The notes beneath the pieces were generated by a model. It had not been told where the DNA came from. It saw nothing but the letters and a program-made list of their open reading frames with translations, and ran no database searches. From the NCBI RefSeq assembly GCF_009730915.1, contig NC_052475.1, positions 27,961,016 through 28,025,015 of the forward strand: a stretch of DNA of 64,000 nt. Direction: 5' to 3'. Each line of letters opens with the position of its first letter. Positions within the stretch are counted from its first letter, which is position 1. Below, one piece after another: positions 24,201-36,420 of this stretch. This DNA is from Dioscorea cayenensis subsp. rotundata (Eukaryota; Streptophyta; Magnoliopsida; Dioscoreales; Dioscoreaceae). Position numbers and translations under genes: made by a program.

Positions 24201-27200
24201 ATTTCTATAGCTGGCTATTAACCACACAGCAAACTAATAGAATTACTGAAGATTTGTTTTAAAGGATGTTTATGTAATAACAAGAAATCTAACAGCTAAT
24301 AGGTGACTGATACGATATATACCATTTGAGTTTGTCTGGGAAATCAAGCAAATAGGCACAAGCCTTTAAAATTCCTCCATAATCAGAAATACAGTATGCA
24401 GAATCCAGAAACCAGAAGTTTGTTTCTGTGAATCTTGTTCAACTTTGAGCAGAACTCAAAAACAAAACAAAATAGCATAATTAAAAAAATATTTTTTGCA
24501 ACAGATTCCTAAAATCTAATAGTTACAGCATATGCATTGACAAACTTTGGCTTTATATAAGAAACGCGCCACAAGTTGTTTCCAAATAAATTGATAAAAA
24601 TTTAAAATATTTAAACTCAGGTCTACCATTTATGAGGTGAGAAACTCCTTTAGGAATCCCCAAAACAAGATAGGGTAAACATTGTCATCAACAACTTTGA
24701 TTACAAAGAAGAGCACTAAAAAGACTATGAAAAAAAGGTATATTAACAAATAAAGTTTCAAAATGTCGGGGAGAAATAAGTTGTTGTTAAATGAAGAACA
24801 AATAAATGAGACTTAAATACTGTGGAAATGTGTGTACCATTTGAATATTCTTCTTAATACCAATGCCTTTTTGGAACATCTTTGCCACTTGGAAGATGGC
24901 CTTTGGTTGGCCAGCATTAGCTGCGACAAGGAAATACTTACAGGCTGTAACCACATCCTTTTTTACACCAATACCCTTGAGATACAATACACCAAGGTTA
25001 TAGTGTCCTCCTGCTTCCTTATTTTCCGCAGCCTTCTCAAAGAACTCTTTTGCCTGCAAGAAATATTTGTCATTGAATACTAGGATATTCAAAATTGAGC
25101 AGAAGACTCAAGTTTAAATCTACAATTTGTTCAACAAGGACACAGGTGTCAGATATGGCAACATTTTTAAGTTAATAAATGACAAGATGAGAATATATAT
25201 AATTATATGTCTAAGCAAGAAAAAGTAATTTCAAATATATGAAAGGGCATATGCATCTGTGTAAGTAAAAAAATCAATTAGTTCACAATGCAGTCCGACA
25301 TTTAATTATTAATGCGCCCTGAGTGGGTATCTTCTTATAAACATTAAATTCTGTACTTTTGCACCTCCTCGTAAAAGAGAGATCAAAATAAGGGCATACC
25401 GCCACAGAGAAGTCCTAGGGTTTCATCTTTTTACTGTAGAATTCATTAGGTTGCATTTCTAGCCGAGCTTATCTTTTAATGCTGACTAACTTAATTTGGT
25501 TGAGTTTGGAGTCTAAGATTATTTTGTTTGCCCCACAGATTCAAGGTTACTTTAAAAGCCTTTGAGTTGCTTATTTTGTCAGAAGAGTGGTGCTCAAGCA
25601 AAATTGAAGGATTCACATTTACAAGAGGATTATGATAAAAGATTTAGAACATTTCATTTTTCTGTTATTGCTTTCATCCCTCTCCACCAATTTTCTTCCT
25701 CTTTGCAAGATCTTCTCTATACTCTTACATATATATATATATATAATATATATACACGTGCACATATCATAGCTTGAAATACCAGTCATTCGTAAGTAAA
25801 TGCAGATTAATAATAACTCAAATGGGCACCTTCAACAAAAGTATCTAAATAACTCACCATGATCTTTTGTGGTCATCGAATATGAAGGGGATACCACGAC
25901 TATTTTTTTAGCCCAACCCTTTTATACCTTTAAGCATAAGTAGAAAATATCAGCAAAATCAGAAGAAAATTGTGGTTGTTTCATCGGAAAATGGGCTCTT
26001 CTTCTCAAGATTTCTAAAAAGATGGAGCATCAACAACAGCTAGGTCTAGAGGAAAGTTGTAAGCGCTTCTTACACTATTTTGGAAATCTTTGTCAGCTAA
26101 TCCTCTTAATAGTTTTCACCACACAGTAGGGGCATGGGGATGTAAAAAGGAAAAACATGTAATAGCGGATTCGGAATTGAGAGAATCTCTAGTAAACAAC
26201 GGTCTTGGGTTGGAATAAGGGCATCGATTGTTATTCGAAATATTGTTGATATGAAAATGATGAATGGAAAAAGAGAAGCCCTTTATCTAGCGCGGATGTA
26301 GCCATGTGGATCAAGGCGGTTGGCCAGCCTTCACAACAACTAAAAGATCCAGTCCAAGAACACAGCAGCCATTCTAGGATTCCATTTCTCAATACCAAAA
26401 AGTTCGGTAGAGCCAAATCTAAGTGTTACGTAAGCGGCCTGTAGTATGAGTAGTTATGAACCCGGTGAAGTAATATCAAGCTCAAGAGCTTATTACCCTA
26501 GGTTGGAAAAAGTTGATAGGATTCTTTTCTTTACGTCCTCATGTGACCATACAAGAGGGACATGGGGACATAAATTCAAACCTCCACACTCTTTAGCACA
26601 AGATTTTGTCTCCTGTCTCTACCATTTCACCGAATAAATGCATGCCCAAGAAAATGTACATTGTAAAAAGTATTTATTAGTGACATTCAATCTAAAAAAG
26701 TTTCACCATAGTACAATACACTATAAAATACTGGGGAATCCAAAAATTTCATCCCTGAGAAATGTCTTGAAGCATAATAATAACATGACATGCAAATGAA
26801 AAAGGTTGGTTCCATGGATGAAAATGAGAGAGCAACAAGAATATGCAATCACAGCTAAAGCATTAATGCATATGTTAATATTTGAAGTATATATCAATCT
26901 ATGTGATCTTGTTCATGTTCAAAATTCAGAATTTGGCAGATCTGAACACTAACAGCAGCATAAATCCTCGCTAACATTTCACCAAGGAGAATAAATTGAA
27001 ATGGGAGATGCATACTTCGTTATCATTGAACTATCACTATTTTGACTTCTATAGTCCATGAGAATCATCCATGCTATTTGGCATTCACTAAAATCCTTAC
27101 AGCACTAGATATAAATGACAAGTTTGATGAAAAACTTACTTTGGTTAAATTCTTCTCCACTCCATAACCTTTAACATAGAGATACCCCAAGCCGTTGTAG

Positions 27201-28241
27201 GCAGAATAATGCTGCTGCCTTGATGCAAGCTTGAGCCACTCAAAGGCCTTGGTATAATTCCTCTCCACTCCAGCACCTCTAGCATATATCTCCCCAAGCA
27301 GTTCCATCGCTCTGGGTTCCCCTTTGTCCACGGCTTTTGAGAACCAAAACAATGCCCTGGCATGATCCCTCCTCACTCCCCGCAGACCGTAATAGTACAG
27401 CACCCCAATTCGGTACATAGCAGCAGCGTTACCCTTCTGAGCTTGATACTCTATGATCTGGAAGTCCTCGTCATCTTCCCCCCGAGACTTCCTCAACCCA
27501 TCCTTGTTCTCTTCAGTCCCACTGTGGATTCTAACGGGCTCAATCACCGGTGGCTCCTTCGATATAAGGAAGCTCGCCACCGCCGCCTCTGCTAGCTCCG
27601 CATAGTGTTTCACCGCTCTCTCCGGCATCTGCACATGCTCACCAGCTCAATAGCTTGCTAACAAGCTCAAAATTTTAAGAATTCCTACATTAGGGCATAC
27701 TCACATCCTGACGGAAATATGTATAAGCGAGGACCATCTTGGACTGCATGTTGCCGGCCTGAGCAGCAAAGTAGTGATACAAATGAGCTTTAGCGCGGTT
27801 CTTGGCACGCATACAACCAGTGGAAAAGACGAACCCGAGCGCAGATTGAGCGTGGGGGGAGCCAGCGAATGCGGCGGTCTCAATCACGGAGATAGCTTCA
27901 TCCATGGCGGCGGTGTCGCCGGAGCTCGAAGCTGAGATCAAGGATCGAACGCCGGAGAAGTAGAGGGAGTCGGAGGAGGAGTTCAGGGCGGAGGACGAAG
28001 AGGACGGCTCGAAGATTGGGCGCCATGAGCCAGGATCGAGGTCATCCTCAGAGATCGCATCGGGTTCGCCGAATTCTTCCCAATCGGGGGCTGAATCCTC
28101 GACGGATTCAGCGTCGGCAGACGCGGAGCCGTCGACGAGATCTTCGTTGTGGATCACGAGGATGAAGGGGCGGACGGATAGGGAGATCGGAAGGAGGACG
28201 AGAGCGAGGAGAAGGACGAAGAGAACGCCGCGCGGATGCAT
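21252..28241 (-). CDS. HRD3: HRD3/SEL1L-type ERAD component with Sel1 repeats
   Basis: Six phase-0 exons on the minus strand give 671 residues: 27705-28241, 27140-27628, 24838-25053, 23228-23551, 22067-22309 and 21252-21458. A signal peptide ([15 protein letters not shown]) is followed by an acidic stretch and about ten Sel1/TPR-like repeats, e.g. [39 protein letters not shown] and [16 protein letters not shown]-terminal membrane helix ([16 protein letters not shown]), basic residues and a proline-rich tail follow. HRD3 is the lumenal scaffold of the HRD1 ubiquitin ligase: it takes misfolded glycoproteins, with OS9, for retrotranslocation. Length matches Arabidopsis HRD3A (near 680). Intron 2 is about 2.1 kb and holds unexplained non-repetitive DNA. 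The promoter has an ERSE. Confidence 0.93.
25100..27100. other. Large HRD3 intron 2 with non-repetitive insert-like DNA
   Basis: This is the interior of the second intron. About 25840-26640 has a more balanced composition than neighbouring introns and includes broken open stretches on both strands. It resembles inserted foreign or organellar DNA, but I recognise no gene in it. A TA microsatellite lies near 25728-25752. Confidence 0.25.
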
Positions 28242-28421
28242 CGTCGGAGAGAGAACCGTATCGGAGATGGACGCGAAGCGGAGTGAAGAAGACGAGAGAG
28301 ATGGACCATCTGGCGGCCGAACAAGCACGCGCACTGTAAATGCGTAATAACAACCGTTGGATTTATCTTATGTGCTTTTATGTTTTGCATCTCAAGGCAG
28401 ACTTTCATGGCGTCACAGAGT

Positions 28422-28429
28422 TGACGTGG
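28422..28429 (+). promoter_or_regulatory. UPRE-like TGACGTGG core overlapping the HRD3 ERSE
   Basis: TGACGTGG, followed by C, overlaps the CCACG half of the ERSE. It would give a bZIP factor a full palindromic-type core beside the NF-Y site. Confidence 0.65.
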
Positions 28430-28443
28430 CGTTAAGAGATTGG
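28425..28443 (-). promoter_or_regulatory. ERSE (CCAAT-N9-CCACG) in the HRD3 promoter
   Basis: The + strand reads CGTGG (28425-28429), nine bases, then ATTGG (28439-28443). On the gene strand this is CCAAT-CTCTTAACG-CCACG, an exact ERSE in the direction of the gene, about 185 bases upstream of the start codon. Confidence 0.85.
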
Positions 28444-29505
28444 ATTATTTATAATGAATTTGGAGATTTTAGGATTTTTTAAAACTACTGAGGTGTAATT
28501 GGGGAAAAAAATTTCTTGGTTGAGTTTTACTGTAACAAGGAAATTCTGGCATAACCTGAGGGGAGGAGATTCAGATATGCTGGTGTGGTTTGGATGCATT
28601 ACAAAAATCATCATCATCAGTCCCTGAGAAATCATCTGAATTATGCTTAAACTCATTACTTGTTTGTTGTCGAGCTGTTTATAATACATTAAAATTAAAA
28701 TTCAAGGTTTTTTTTTAAATAAGTTTTGTAACTATATTACACAAATATATAGATATATATACACAAATAGAATAAGTTTTTGATGAAGAGTAGTTACAAT
28801 AAATACACAAATAATCATCTCTTATTCGCATACAAGCAGTTGGTCTATGACATATGTCCTTATTCTAATGCTAACACAAAAAGGAAAACGCACACAGTCT
28901 GACACTACACTCACACATACATGTATTGATCATCACATCATTTGGAAGTGAGACCATCAATTATTGAGTGAATACATGCATATCAGAAGGACTACTAAAA
29001 TTACATAAAATGGTAAAATTTTATAAAGCGTTATTGAACATTTGAACTCTTAGACATATAATCCTAAAATTATGTGAATTTGCATAAACTACTAAAAACA
29101 AACCAACACTCACATTTGATTTATTTTTTAACATGTACATGTAAACCCTTTACATAATTAAAAAGTAAAAACCCCACATTTTTATTTTTTTTAAAAAAAA
29201 ATGAGAAGTACATGTTTCTATGACACATGAGTTGATTACAATATTACCCATGAGTTAATTCATTCAATAAGGATTTAAACCCTCGCCACTCTACACGTCA
29301 CATCGAACATTTTATTTTGATGTCACTAACCACTTAAACCAAATGATTTTGCCAAGAATCTCACATATATGTTTATAAAAACTTACTTAAACTGCCATAT
29401 AGTATTGACCTATATATATATATATATATATGATATATATGATATATGTTAAGTATTGAACAATATATATATATATATACATATTCTTTGAATATAATAG
29501 ATTCA
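28444..29505. other. Intergenic between HRD3 promoter and LRR gene 3' end
   Basis: AT-rich. Poly-TA tracts lie near 29411-29432 and 29464-29480. A SINE-like segment is listed separately. No gene seen. Confidence 0.4.
29225..29345 (-). repeat. Possible tRNA-derived SINE fragment
   Basis: On the minus strand TTTAAGTGGTTAGTG resembles a Pol III A box and GGGTTTAAATCC a B box, about 55 bases apart and in the right order. No poly(A) tail or target duplication is certain. Confidence 0.35.
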
Positions 29506-32505
29506 TCATGCTATTATTAAAAACAACACAGCAAATCCCAAGCCCACACAGAGAAAGCACCTATTCTCCACTGATGCATCTCCACCACCATGAACTTTCC
29601 TTCCATTAACCCTTGAACACTCCACATCTAGTGGATGTCCACAAAGAAACTCATTTCCAAGGTAAGATGATTTATCAAATGTTGAAAGTTGTCCTGCTGA
29701 AGGTATACTTCCAGAGAAATTATTGTTTGACAAGTTGAGATGACTGATGAAACTCATGCTTGACATGCTTGATGGAATGTTTCCAGAGAAACCATTGTTT
29801 GATAAGTCTAGAGAAAGAAGGCCATGCAGAGCACCAGTGTTTTGAGGAATTTCCCCACTCAAACTGTTATCTGAAAGGTCTAAGACAAGAAGCCCAGTGA
29901 GGTTTGTCAAAGTCTTAGGGAAATGCCCTGAAAGTTTGTTTCTGGATAGATCAATGCTCACTACAAGTGACAGAATTTTGGTGAACTCTAGTAGATTACT
30001 AGTGCTGCTAAGTTGCATTGAGAAGTGCTCTTCATAATCATTTCCAAAGAGCAAGTGTTGATTCATCTTTGGAGAACTAGTCATGGCTTTGAAGTTTCCA
30101 AAACTCAGAGGAATGTGGCCTTGGAAGTTATTATCTGCAAGATCAAGGACCTGCAAGGAACTCATGTTTGAAAGCTGTGGTGGAATCTGGCCAGAAAACA
30201 TGTTGGACTTCAACCCAAGAATCCTGAGCTTAGGAAAGCTCCATGCAAACCAAGTTGGGATGACACCATGAAGCATATTGTCTCTAAGATCAAGAGTTTC
30301 TAAACTGGAGCAGTTCTGCAAAGATTGTGGGATTTTTCCTGATAGCTTGTTGTTACTAAGGTGCAATGTCTGGAGTTGCAGCAAACTCCCTAGAGAATTT
30401 GGAATAGGACCAGATAGAGAATTGTATTCCAGCCACAGAGATTTCAAGGACTGTATATTTTGCAGACTTTCAGGGATAGAACCATTTAACTTGTTCCTTG
30501 ATAAATCAAGCACTTCAAGAGACATTATTTCAGCAATGGATGATGGGATTTGGCCGGACAAGTTGTTGTTTGAGAGGGATACATAGACCATGGTCTCTGA
30601 GTTAAAAAAATGAGGAGGGGTAGGACCAGAGAACTGATTATTGGAGAGGACTAATGTAGTAATCATAGAAGACAGGCGTGGCAAAGGACCGGTTAAGAGG
30701 TTTGACCTCATATCAACATCAGCTAAGCCTCCAATAAGTAGAGGGTTTGGTAACTGGCCTTCAATCTTGTTAAAGGAAATGTTTAGCAAAATGAGGTTTT
30801 TGGTCAAGTTCCAAAACCATGGTGTTATCTTACCTGAGATGCCAGTGTTTGAAATGTCTAAGCTATCAAGTTCTGTTTGGTTTTGAAGCCATGAAGGCAC
30901 ATGTGGACCTATCTGACAAGAACTAAGATATAACTCTTCAAGTTGAAAGGGTGGAAGCCAACTGGAGTTTATGCTGATAGTAAAGGAATTATGAGACAGT
31001 AACAAATACTTGAGATCACTGAGTTTTGAAAAGTGAGCTTCAGTGAGTATTCCTGTCATGTGGTTCAAGGAGACATCGAAATTAACCAGCTTGGAGAGTT
31101 GCCCCAGATTGGGTGTAAGAGTTCCAATCAGGTTATTTCCTCTCAGAATCAAATCAGTTAGTTTTGATAAATTTCCAAGAGAGGGAGGAACAGAACCTTG
31201 GATGAAGTTGCAGCTGAGGTCAAGAAGTTGAAGGTTTATGAGATTTCCCAACCATTCTGGTAAAACTCCAATAAGCTGATTTTTTTGTATGTCCAGATGA
31301 GTCAAACTAGGCAAAGGATGCTCTGAAGCACAAGCACCAGTATTGTCAAGAAAAGGAGGTAGTTCAAGACTCATGTTATTTTCAGCTAAATTCAATGTTT
31401 TCAAGTTGCAGAGCTTACCAATGGAGCTTGGAACACCTCCTTCTATCATGTTCTTCAAGAGTCTGAGTTCCCTGACTGATGTGAAGTTACCAATGGAATC
31501 TGGCAAAGTTCCATGGAGCAGATTAAAAGACAAATCAAGATGTTCCAAACTTGGCCAACCTGTACCCATTAATTTGGAGAAATCAGCAGTGAGATTGTAG
31601 TTTCTTGATAGATCTACATATCTCAAAATGGGAAGGTTAAAGAGCTCCAAAGGGATGAAACCATAAAACTCACCATAACTCATGTCCAGATAAACTAAGC
31701 TGGTGAGGTTGGAAAACCATGCGGGAATCACTGAATCAAGATGATTCAGTGAAAGGTCAAGCACTTGAAGTTTGGTGAAGTTGACAAAAGGAAGAGACGC
31801 TGGTATCCCAGAAAGAGAGCATGTAGAAAGAACCAACTTTGTCAGAGAAGACAGACTATTGAGATGCTTAAACCATTGAGTTCCCCAAGTTGATAGATTG
31901 GCTCCAGTTATCACTAAGTGACTCAGAGAAGAAAGCTGTGATATCCATTCCAAGTCATTAACCAGATGTAGCTCATTCCCCATAAGATCAAGAAACTGCA
32001 AGCTAGAAAGATTTCCCAGTTGAGAAGGAATGGAACCAGAGAAACCGGCAAAAGCGAGCTTCAAGTGTACCAAATGCTTGAGAGAGCCAATAAATCCTGG
32101 AATTGCAATGCCTCCGAAGTCATTGTAGCTCAAGTCTAGTGACATCAAACACTTGAGTTGGAGGAGAGAAGAATCGATTTTCCCACTTATCGCCCAATCA
32201 GGACCGTTTTGATATGCATGCTCATTATATAAATTGATACTGAGAACAGCTCCTGTTTGATTATCACAAGCTATACCCATCCATCTGCAGCAATCATGAC
32301 CCTGCCTAGAAAATAACAAGTTCTTCGGATCAATGAGACCGTTCTTGAACTGAAGCAGAGCTTTCCACTCGATATGCAAACAACCCCCTCCATTGGAAGC
32401 AGTCAAGTAACTGATAAACAGCAAGCTCAGAATAGAAAAATGAACCCCAAATATGGAACTCATGAGGACAGATACCTTGAGATGGGAAACGTATTGGTAC
32501 ATCAC
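29506..32505 (-). CDS. LRR receptor-like protein (EIX2/Cf type), truncated C-terminus
   Basis: One exon of 999 residues on the minus strand. Residues 15-37 form a signal peptide; Met15 (codon at 32463) is as likely a start as Met1. An LRR N-terminal cap with HIEWKALLQFKNGL and HDCCRWMGIAC follows. Then come roughly 30 plant-type repeats (LxxLxxLxLSxNxLSGxIP), interrupted near 805-838 by a non-LRR island, and a cap ending FLCGHPLDVEC. It has no kinase. Such proteins sense microbial or endogenous ligands at the plasma membrane and signal through SOBIR1-type kinases. The membrane segment (CVGLGFAVLFLIIA) is cut by a stop after about 14 hydrophobic residues, so the usual phenylalanine-rich helix end and short basic tail are absent. 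It may be a hypomorphic, secreted or decaying copy. A C-terminal exon downstream was not found. Confidence 0.85.
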   Translation of the reverse strand: MMYQYVSHLKVSVLMSSIFGVHFSILSLLFISYLTASNGGGCLHIEWKALLQFKNGLIDPKNLLFSRQGHDCCRWMGIACDNQTGAVLSINLYNEHAYQNGPDWAISGKIDSSLLQLKCLMSLDLSYNDFGGIAIPGFIGSLKHLVHLKLAFAGFSGSIPSQLGNLSSLQFLDLMGNELHLVNDLEWISQLSSLSHLVITGANLSTWGTQWFKHLNSLSSLTKLVLSTCSLSGIPASLPFVNFTKLQVLDLSLNHLDSVIPAWFSNLTSLVYLDMSYGEFYGFIPLELFNLPILRYVDLSRNYNLTADFSKLMGTGWPSLEHLDLSFNLLHGTLPDSIGNFTSVRELRLLKNMIEGGVPSSIGKLCNLKTLNLAENNMSLELPPFLDNTGACASEHPLPSLTHLDIQKNQLIGVLPEWLGNLINLQLLDLSCNFIQGSVPPSLGNLSKLTDLILRGNNLIGTLTPNLGQLSKLVNFDVSLNHMTGILTEAHFSKLSDLKYLLLSHNSFTISINSSWLPPFQLEELYLSSCQIGPHVPSWLQNQTELDSLDISNTGISGKITPWFWNLTKNLILLNISFNKIEGQLPNPLLIGGLADVDMRSNLLTGPLPRLSSMITTLVLSNNQFSGPTPPHFFNSETMVYVSLSNNNLSGQIPSSIAEIMSLEVLDLSRNKLNGSIPESLQNIQSLKSLWLEYNSLSGPIPNSLGSLLQLQTLHLSNNKLSGKIPQSLQNCSSLETLDLRDNMLHGVIPTWFAWSFPKLRILGLKSNMFSGQIPPQLSNMSSLQVLDLADNNFQGHIPLSFGNFKAMTSSPKMNQHLLFGNDYEEHFSMQLSSTSNLLEFTKILSLVVSIDLSRNKLSGHFPKTLTNLTGLLVLDLSDNSLSGEIPQNTGALHGLLSLDLSNNGFSGNIPSSMSSMSFISHLNLSNNNFSGSIPSAGQLSTFDKSSYLGNEFLCGHPLDVECSRVNGRKVHGGGDASVENRCFLCVGLGFAVLFLIIA

Positions 32506-35500
32506 TGGTTTTCTTTTTTAAATTTAATGACAATAAATATGGATCTATATTATGTTAAAATTATAGCACCAGCAGATGATGGACCTTATTTGACCAAGTC
32601 TATCATTGCTAAGTTTTCCTGTTTATTAGTGATAACGGGGTTTGTTGCTGAGTTATGGAATGATGGGAGAAGAACATCTGAACATGCGTCTGTCTAGCTA
32701 ACTTAATTGTATTTGCCTATATGCAAACTCATTAATTGAGCTGAATGAATCATCCGTCTGAAGTGGATGGAACAGTGGGCTCTGGAGTTTAATGTGTCGG
32801 CTCACCGTTGGAGGTTGGCTGTTGAGCATGCATTACAAGGTTGAATGAAATTCAAAAGATCAATTTGCTGTTAGGGTTTTTTTTATGTTTAATGTGCCTG
32901 GATGGTTTATTTCGACTCTAGTTACTTGTACAATTTAGTACCATCTGCTTTTTTAGTGGTAGGTTCAAGGTGATTGATTTGCTTTTAACTTAGTTTTGGT
33001 CGACGGGATTACTTGCTTCTTGTTCTTTTTGAGCAATTGTGCATGCAATTGAAGGTCTCAACACATGCCATTCCATTAGTAAAAGCTCTTATTTTACTTG
33101 GTTTTAATTTTATTTTGCTTTTGCTTCCTCTCTTTTGATAAGCATTCTTGTGGTCTTTACCTGAATGATGTATCCTTTTAATTTGTTCTACTAATCTTAT
33201 TGTTTTTTTTTCTTCTCCTGGTTCACTATGAGGATCTTTACCTATGTTGTTTTGTGTGACATCTTCATGAATTGCTTAAATTAGTTGAAAACTAATTGTG
33301 AGAGTACCTAACTTCTCCTATGACACTTGTTTTGTGGAGCTGAGCTTTAATTCGTGATGAAGTCATTAATTGTTTATTTCATATCACCCATGTAGTAGAC
33401 CGTTGAGATTTTGGTTTATTGTAGTTATATGTTAGCTTATACATTTATTGATTGTGCGTTATATTAACTTATGAGTGATTGAAATTTCTTATTCTGAGAT
33501 AGTGTTGCTTTACACCATTCAGACCTTGACAAGTGTAGGGCTTGGTACTAAGATTCCATGTCTTGATACCATGAAAATCATTATTAGCCAAATTTCAAGT
33601 CGATCAAACACTGTTGGAGCCGTGGTAGAGATGGGTTCGTATTATCTACTTGCAGATAGTACTAAGTTGTATCAGTAGACTGGTTCAAATGATTTATGCC
33701 AGTTGATAATATAGCTATATGATTCTTTTGACAGGTTATATATTATGACAGTTTGATAAGTCTGTCATTTTGTCCTCAGAGTTGTTGAGATTTTGGCCTG
33801 CCAGCATCTTCAGAAAATATCTAATTTTGATAAGACAATGTTTTTTTCAAGGGTTAAATTGCACATTTGTACTGTAAATTTGTAAGTGACAATAATTCTT
33901 GTCATATCCATTAACCTTGTTAACTTATACCTTATAAAAATGTGTTTGTGATTTATGAATGAATTGTTACTTTGTGTGTGCACAAGATGATATGATGGGC
34001 ATTAATTGGACAGACAGACATTTATATGACTGCTTATGAGGTGAAGGACATCTTGTTAGGGATGCATTCGAAGGCCAAGTTTACGCTAGGCATCAGTGTG
34101 AGGATCCAGTGAGGCTTGGCGAACCTGCAGACTATAAGAGGGGAAGGCTTCGCATAGCAGTTGCTAAGCACTTGCTTCTGTGGTGAAGAACCCATACTAT
34201 GTGGTACAACACTTCCTATTCTGAAGGGATAAATAACTACTTCCCTTAGCTTATCTAGTATTTATTTCTTAGTAGTTGTATTTCCTTGTTCTATAGGACA
34301 TTTTGGTGCTTGTAAACTGCTTAGCCGTACTTCCTGTTTTAGACTTTTATTGGGCCAAATATATGATGACCAGATATTCATTATCCTTCATAGATAAAAC
34401 ATGCATGAATGGTAACAAATTAAGATTCTAGACTTGTTGAGCAATGGTAGAATGTATTGGTATGGTTATGATGACTGTATACAGATTACCAGTGATTTTT
34501 TTTTTTCACTTCTTTAAGAAATAAAAGGAAACTGAATGTAAACCATTTGTTCACTGCATTTTTGTGTTTATAAATGAGAGTTAAACATAGATCTTGAATT
34601 TGAAATGTATTGTTAGGTGAATGCTCAGATACCTAAAGCAGTTAGAAGTTTCTGCAAGGAGCAAACTTGAAATCAATCTTTGGATTGTTTTAGTCGAAAC
34701 TTTGAAATCAACTGCATCATTTGAAAGTTTTTTGTGCTCAGATGTTAAAATGACTAAGTTTTGAATTTTCTTTGCACAACTCATTCAAATACTCATATTT
34801 CTGTTGTGGAATCTTGATTTTGTTAAAAAAAATTATTTATGTATCTATTTTTCCACTTGTGGCTGTACGTATTGTCTGTGCCAAACAAATTAAAGAATAA
34901 GTTGGTAAACTTTAAAGAGGAAGCTTAATAAAGTAGAAAACTTACAGAAATTAAATTTGTAAACTAAGATTTCCTATCACAAGATTATGTTATTATGCTT
35001 TCATTTGTGAATTCCTCTCATTTTAGTTTGCAGTCAATGACATTGTGGACTAAGATTAGTAGCTTTCCTATTTCTACAGAAAAAAAAGTAGCTTTCCAAC
35101 CATTTTTTGTTTAATCCTTGAATTGGTAGTCATAACTCATATGTACTGGTATTTTTATATGATGTTTTGGTTGAGGCTTTAATTTTTTGCATTTCATAAA
35201 TTTTGAGTGAGGATTAGCTTCAAACTACACATTGTTGAAGTTGTCATCTCAGTATGCAATTCATATATTTCAAAGTTGATTTTATTGTCAGACGATAAGT
35301 TAGGGAATGTTCAAACAGAAGCTGTTAGTTTTGGAGTTTGAGCTTCTCCCCAGTGTGATCAGGATTCCAAATAAGTTTTCATTATTTACCTGGACTGTTG
35401 TTTTTATTAAGTTTTACTTGATGTTTCTGCGCAAACTTGGCCATATGGTATTTCTTGATCAATATTGAGACTACTAAATGGATTCTGAATTGTGATACTT

Positions 35501-36420
35501 TTGAATAGCTTCTGATTTCATATTTGGCTGCCATTTATAATACTGAATTTCCTTGCAAGAACTATCTGGAAAAGGGAATTCTGTCCACTCCATGATATTT
35601 CTGGATAATGAAGTTTCTAAAAGAAGTGTTGTTTCTGGAGCATTTTGAGTTTTCTTTTCATCAAATCCATGTTTTTTTTTTTTTTTTTTTTTTTTTCAAT
35701 TGTGCTGGAGGTTTTCTGCGAGCTTCAATCTGGAGTTTATTATATATTCTATTTGGACTTCTTTGGTCAGAAAAATGAACTTGTTCTGAAGATGCTAAAT
35801 GCAGGTTTAGCTAGCAGAGCAGACCGGTATTCGTAAGAGATTTTCTGCAGACCCATTTGCAGAATTAAAAAACAATAGCAAGGAGATAAGAAGAAAACAC
35901 TTGCGTTTTTCTTTCCTTGTGTTTCTCTTTTCCGGTTTTACGTTTGTTTGTAGTCATTTTTCCTTTCATTAAATTAGTGGTCAGTAGCCATTTATTTACT
36001 GTTATCTTCTGCCCTTTTTGTTGGTGCATTGTTCTGTTTTTGTGAGGATTTGGTTTTGAGACTTTGATTCAACATTAATATCAAGATCATCAGTGGCTCA
36101 GTAATTACTCAGATATTTATGTTCATAACCTTGAACTTGATTGTGTTCCTTTTGTACTGTCATACATGTCCTTTCCTTTATATGGTTTTGTTTTGTCATG
36201 CAGCTAAATTTTTTTGCATTAAAAAAAAAAAAAAAAAAAAAAAGAAAGAAAAAAAAAGAGAAGTTTAATCTAATTATTCTTTTTGCCTCAGGTCACTCAA
36301 GTCTCAACCGAGATCTTTAGGAATGTGAACATCTTCTTTGCTTGGTTGAGATTGGGTAAAATTATCCCTTTGCCATAATTTGTTAGAACTGGGTCGGCCC
36401 AGCCCATTGATGTAGTTGGG
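32506..36420. other. T-rich, intron-like region with one exon-like open segment
   Basis: Composition is T-rich on the + strand, like introns of a + strand gene. An open segment at about 34053-34187 (ending TGG TGA) and another at about 32762-32840 read as ordinary protein but have no supported partners. A T run near 35672-35696 and an A run near 36221-36243 are present. The end (36390-36430) has GGGTCGGCCCAGCCC and GGGCTGGGCTC. I cannot define a gene. Confidence 0.3.

Noticed and set aside
30083..31600. Several plus-strand open frames across the LRR gene
   Set aside because: Antisense shadows created by the repeating LRR codons.
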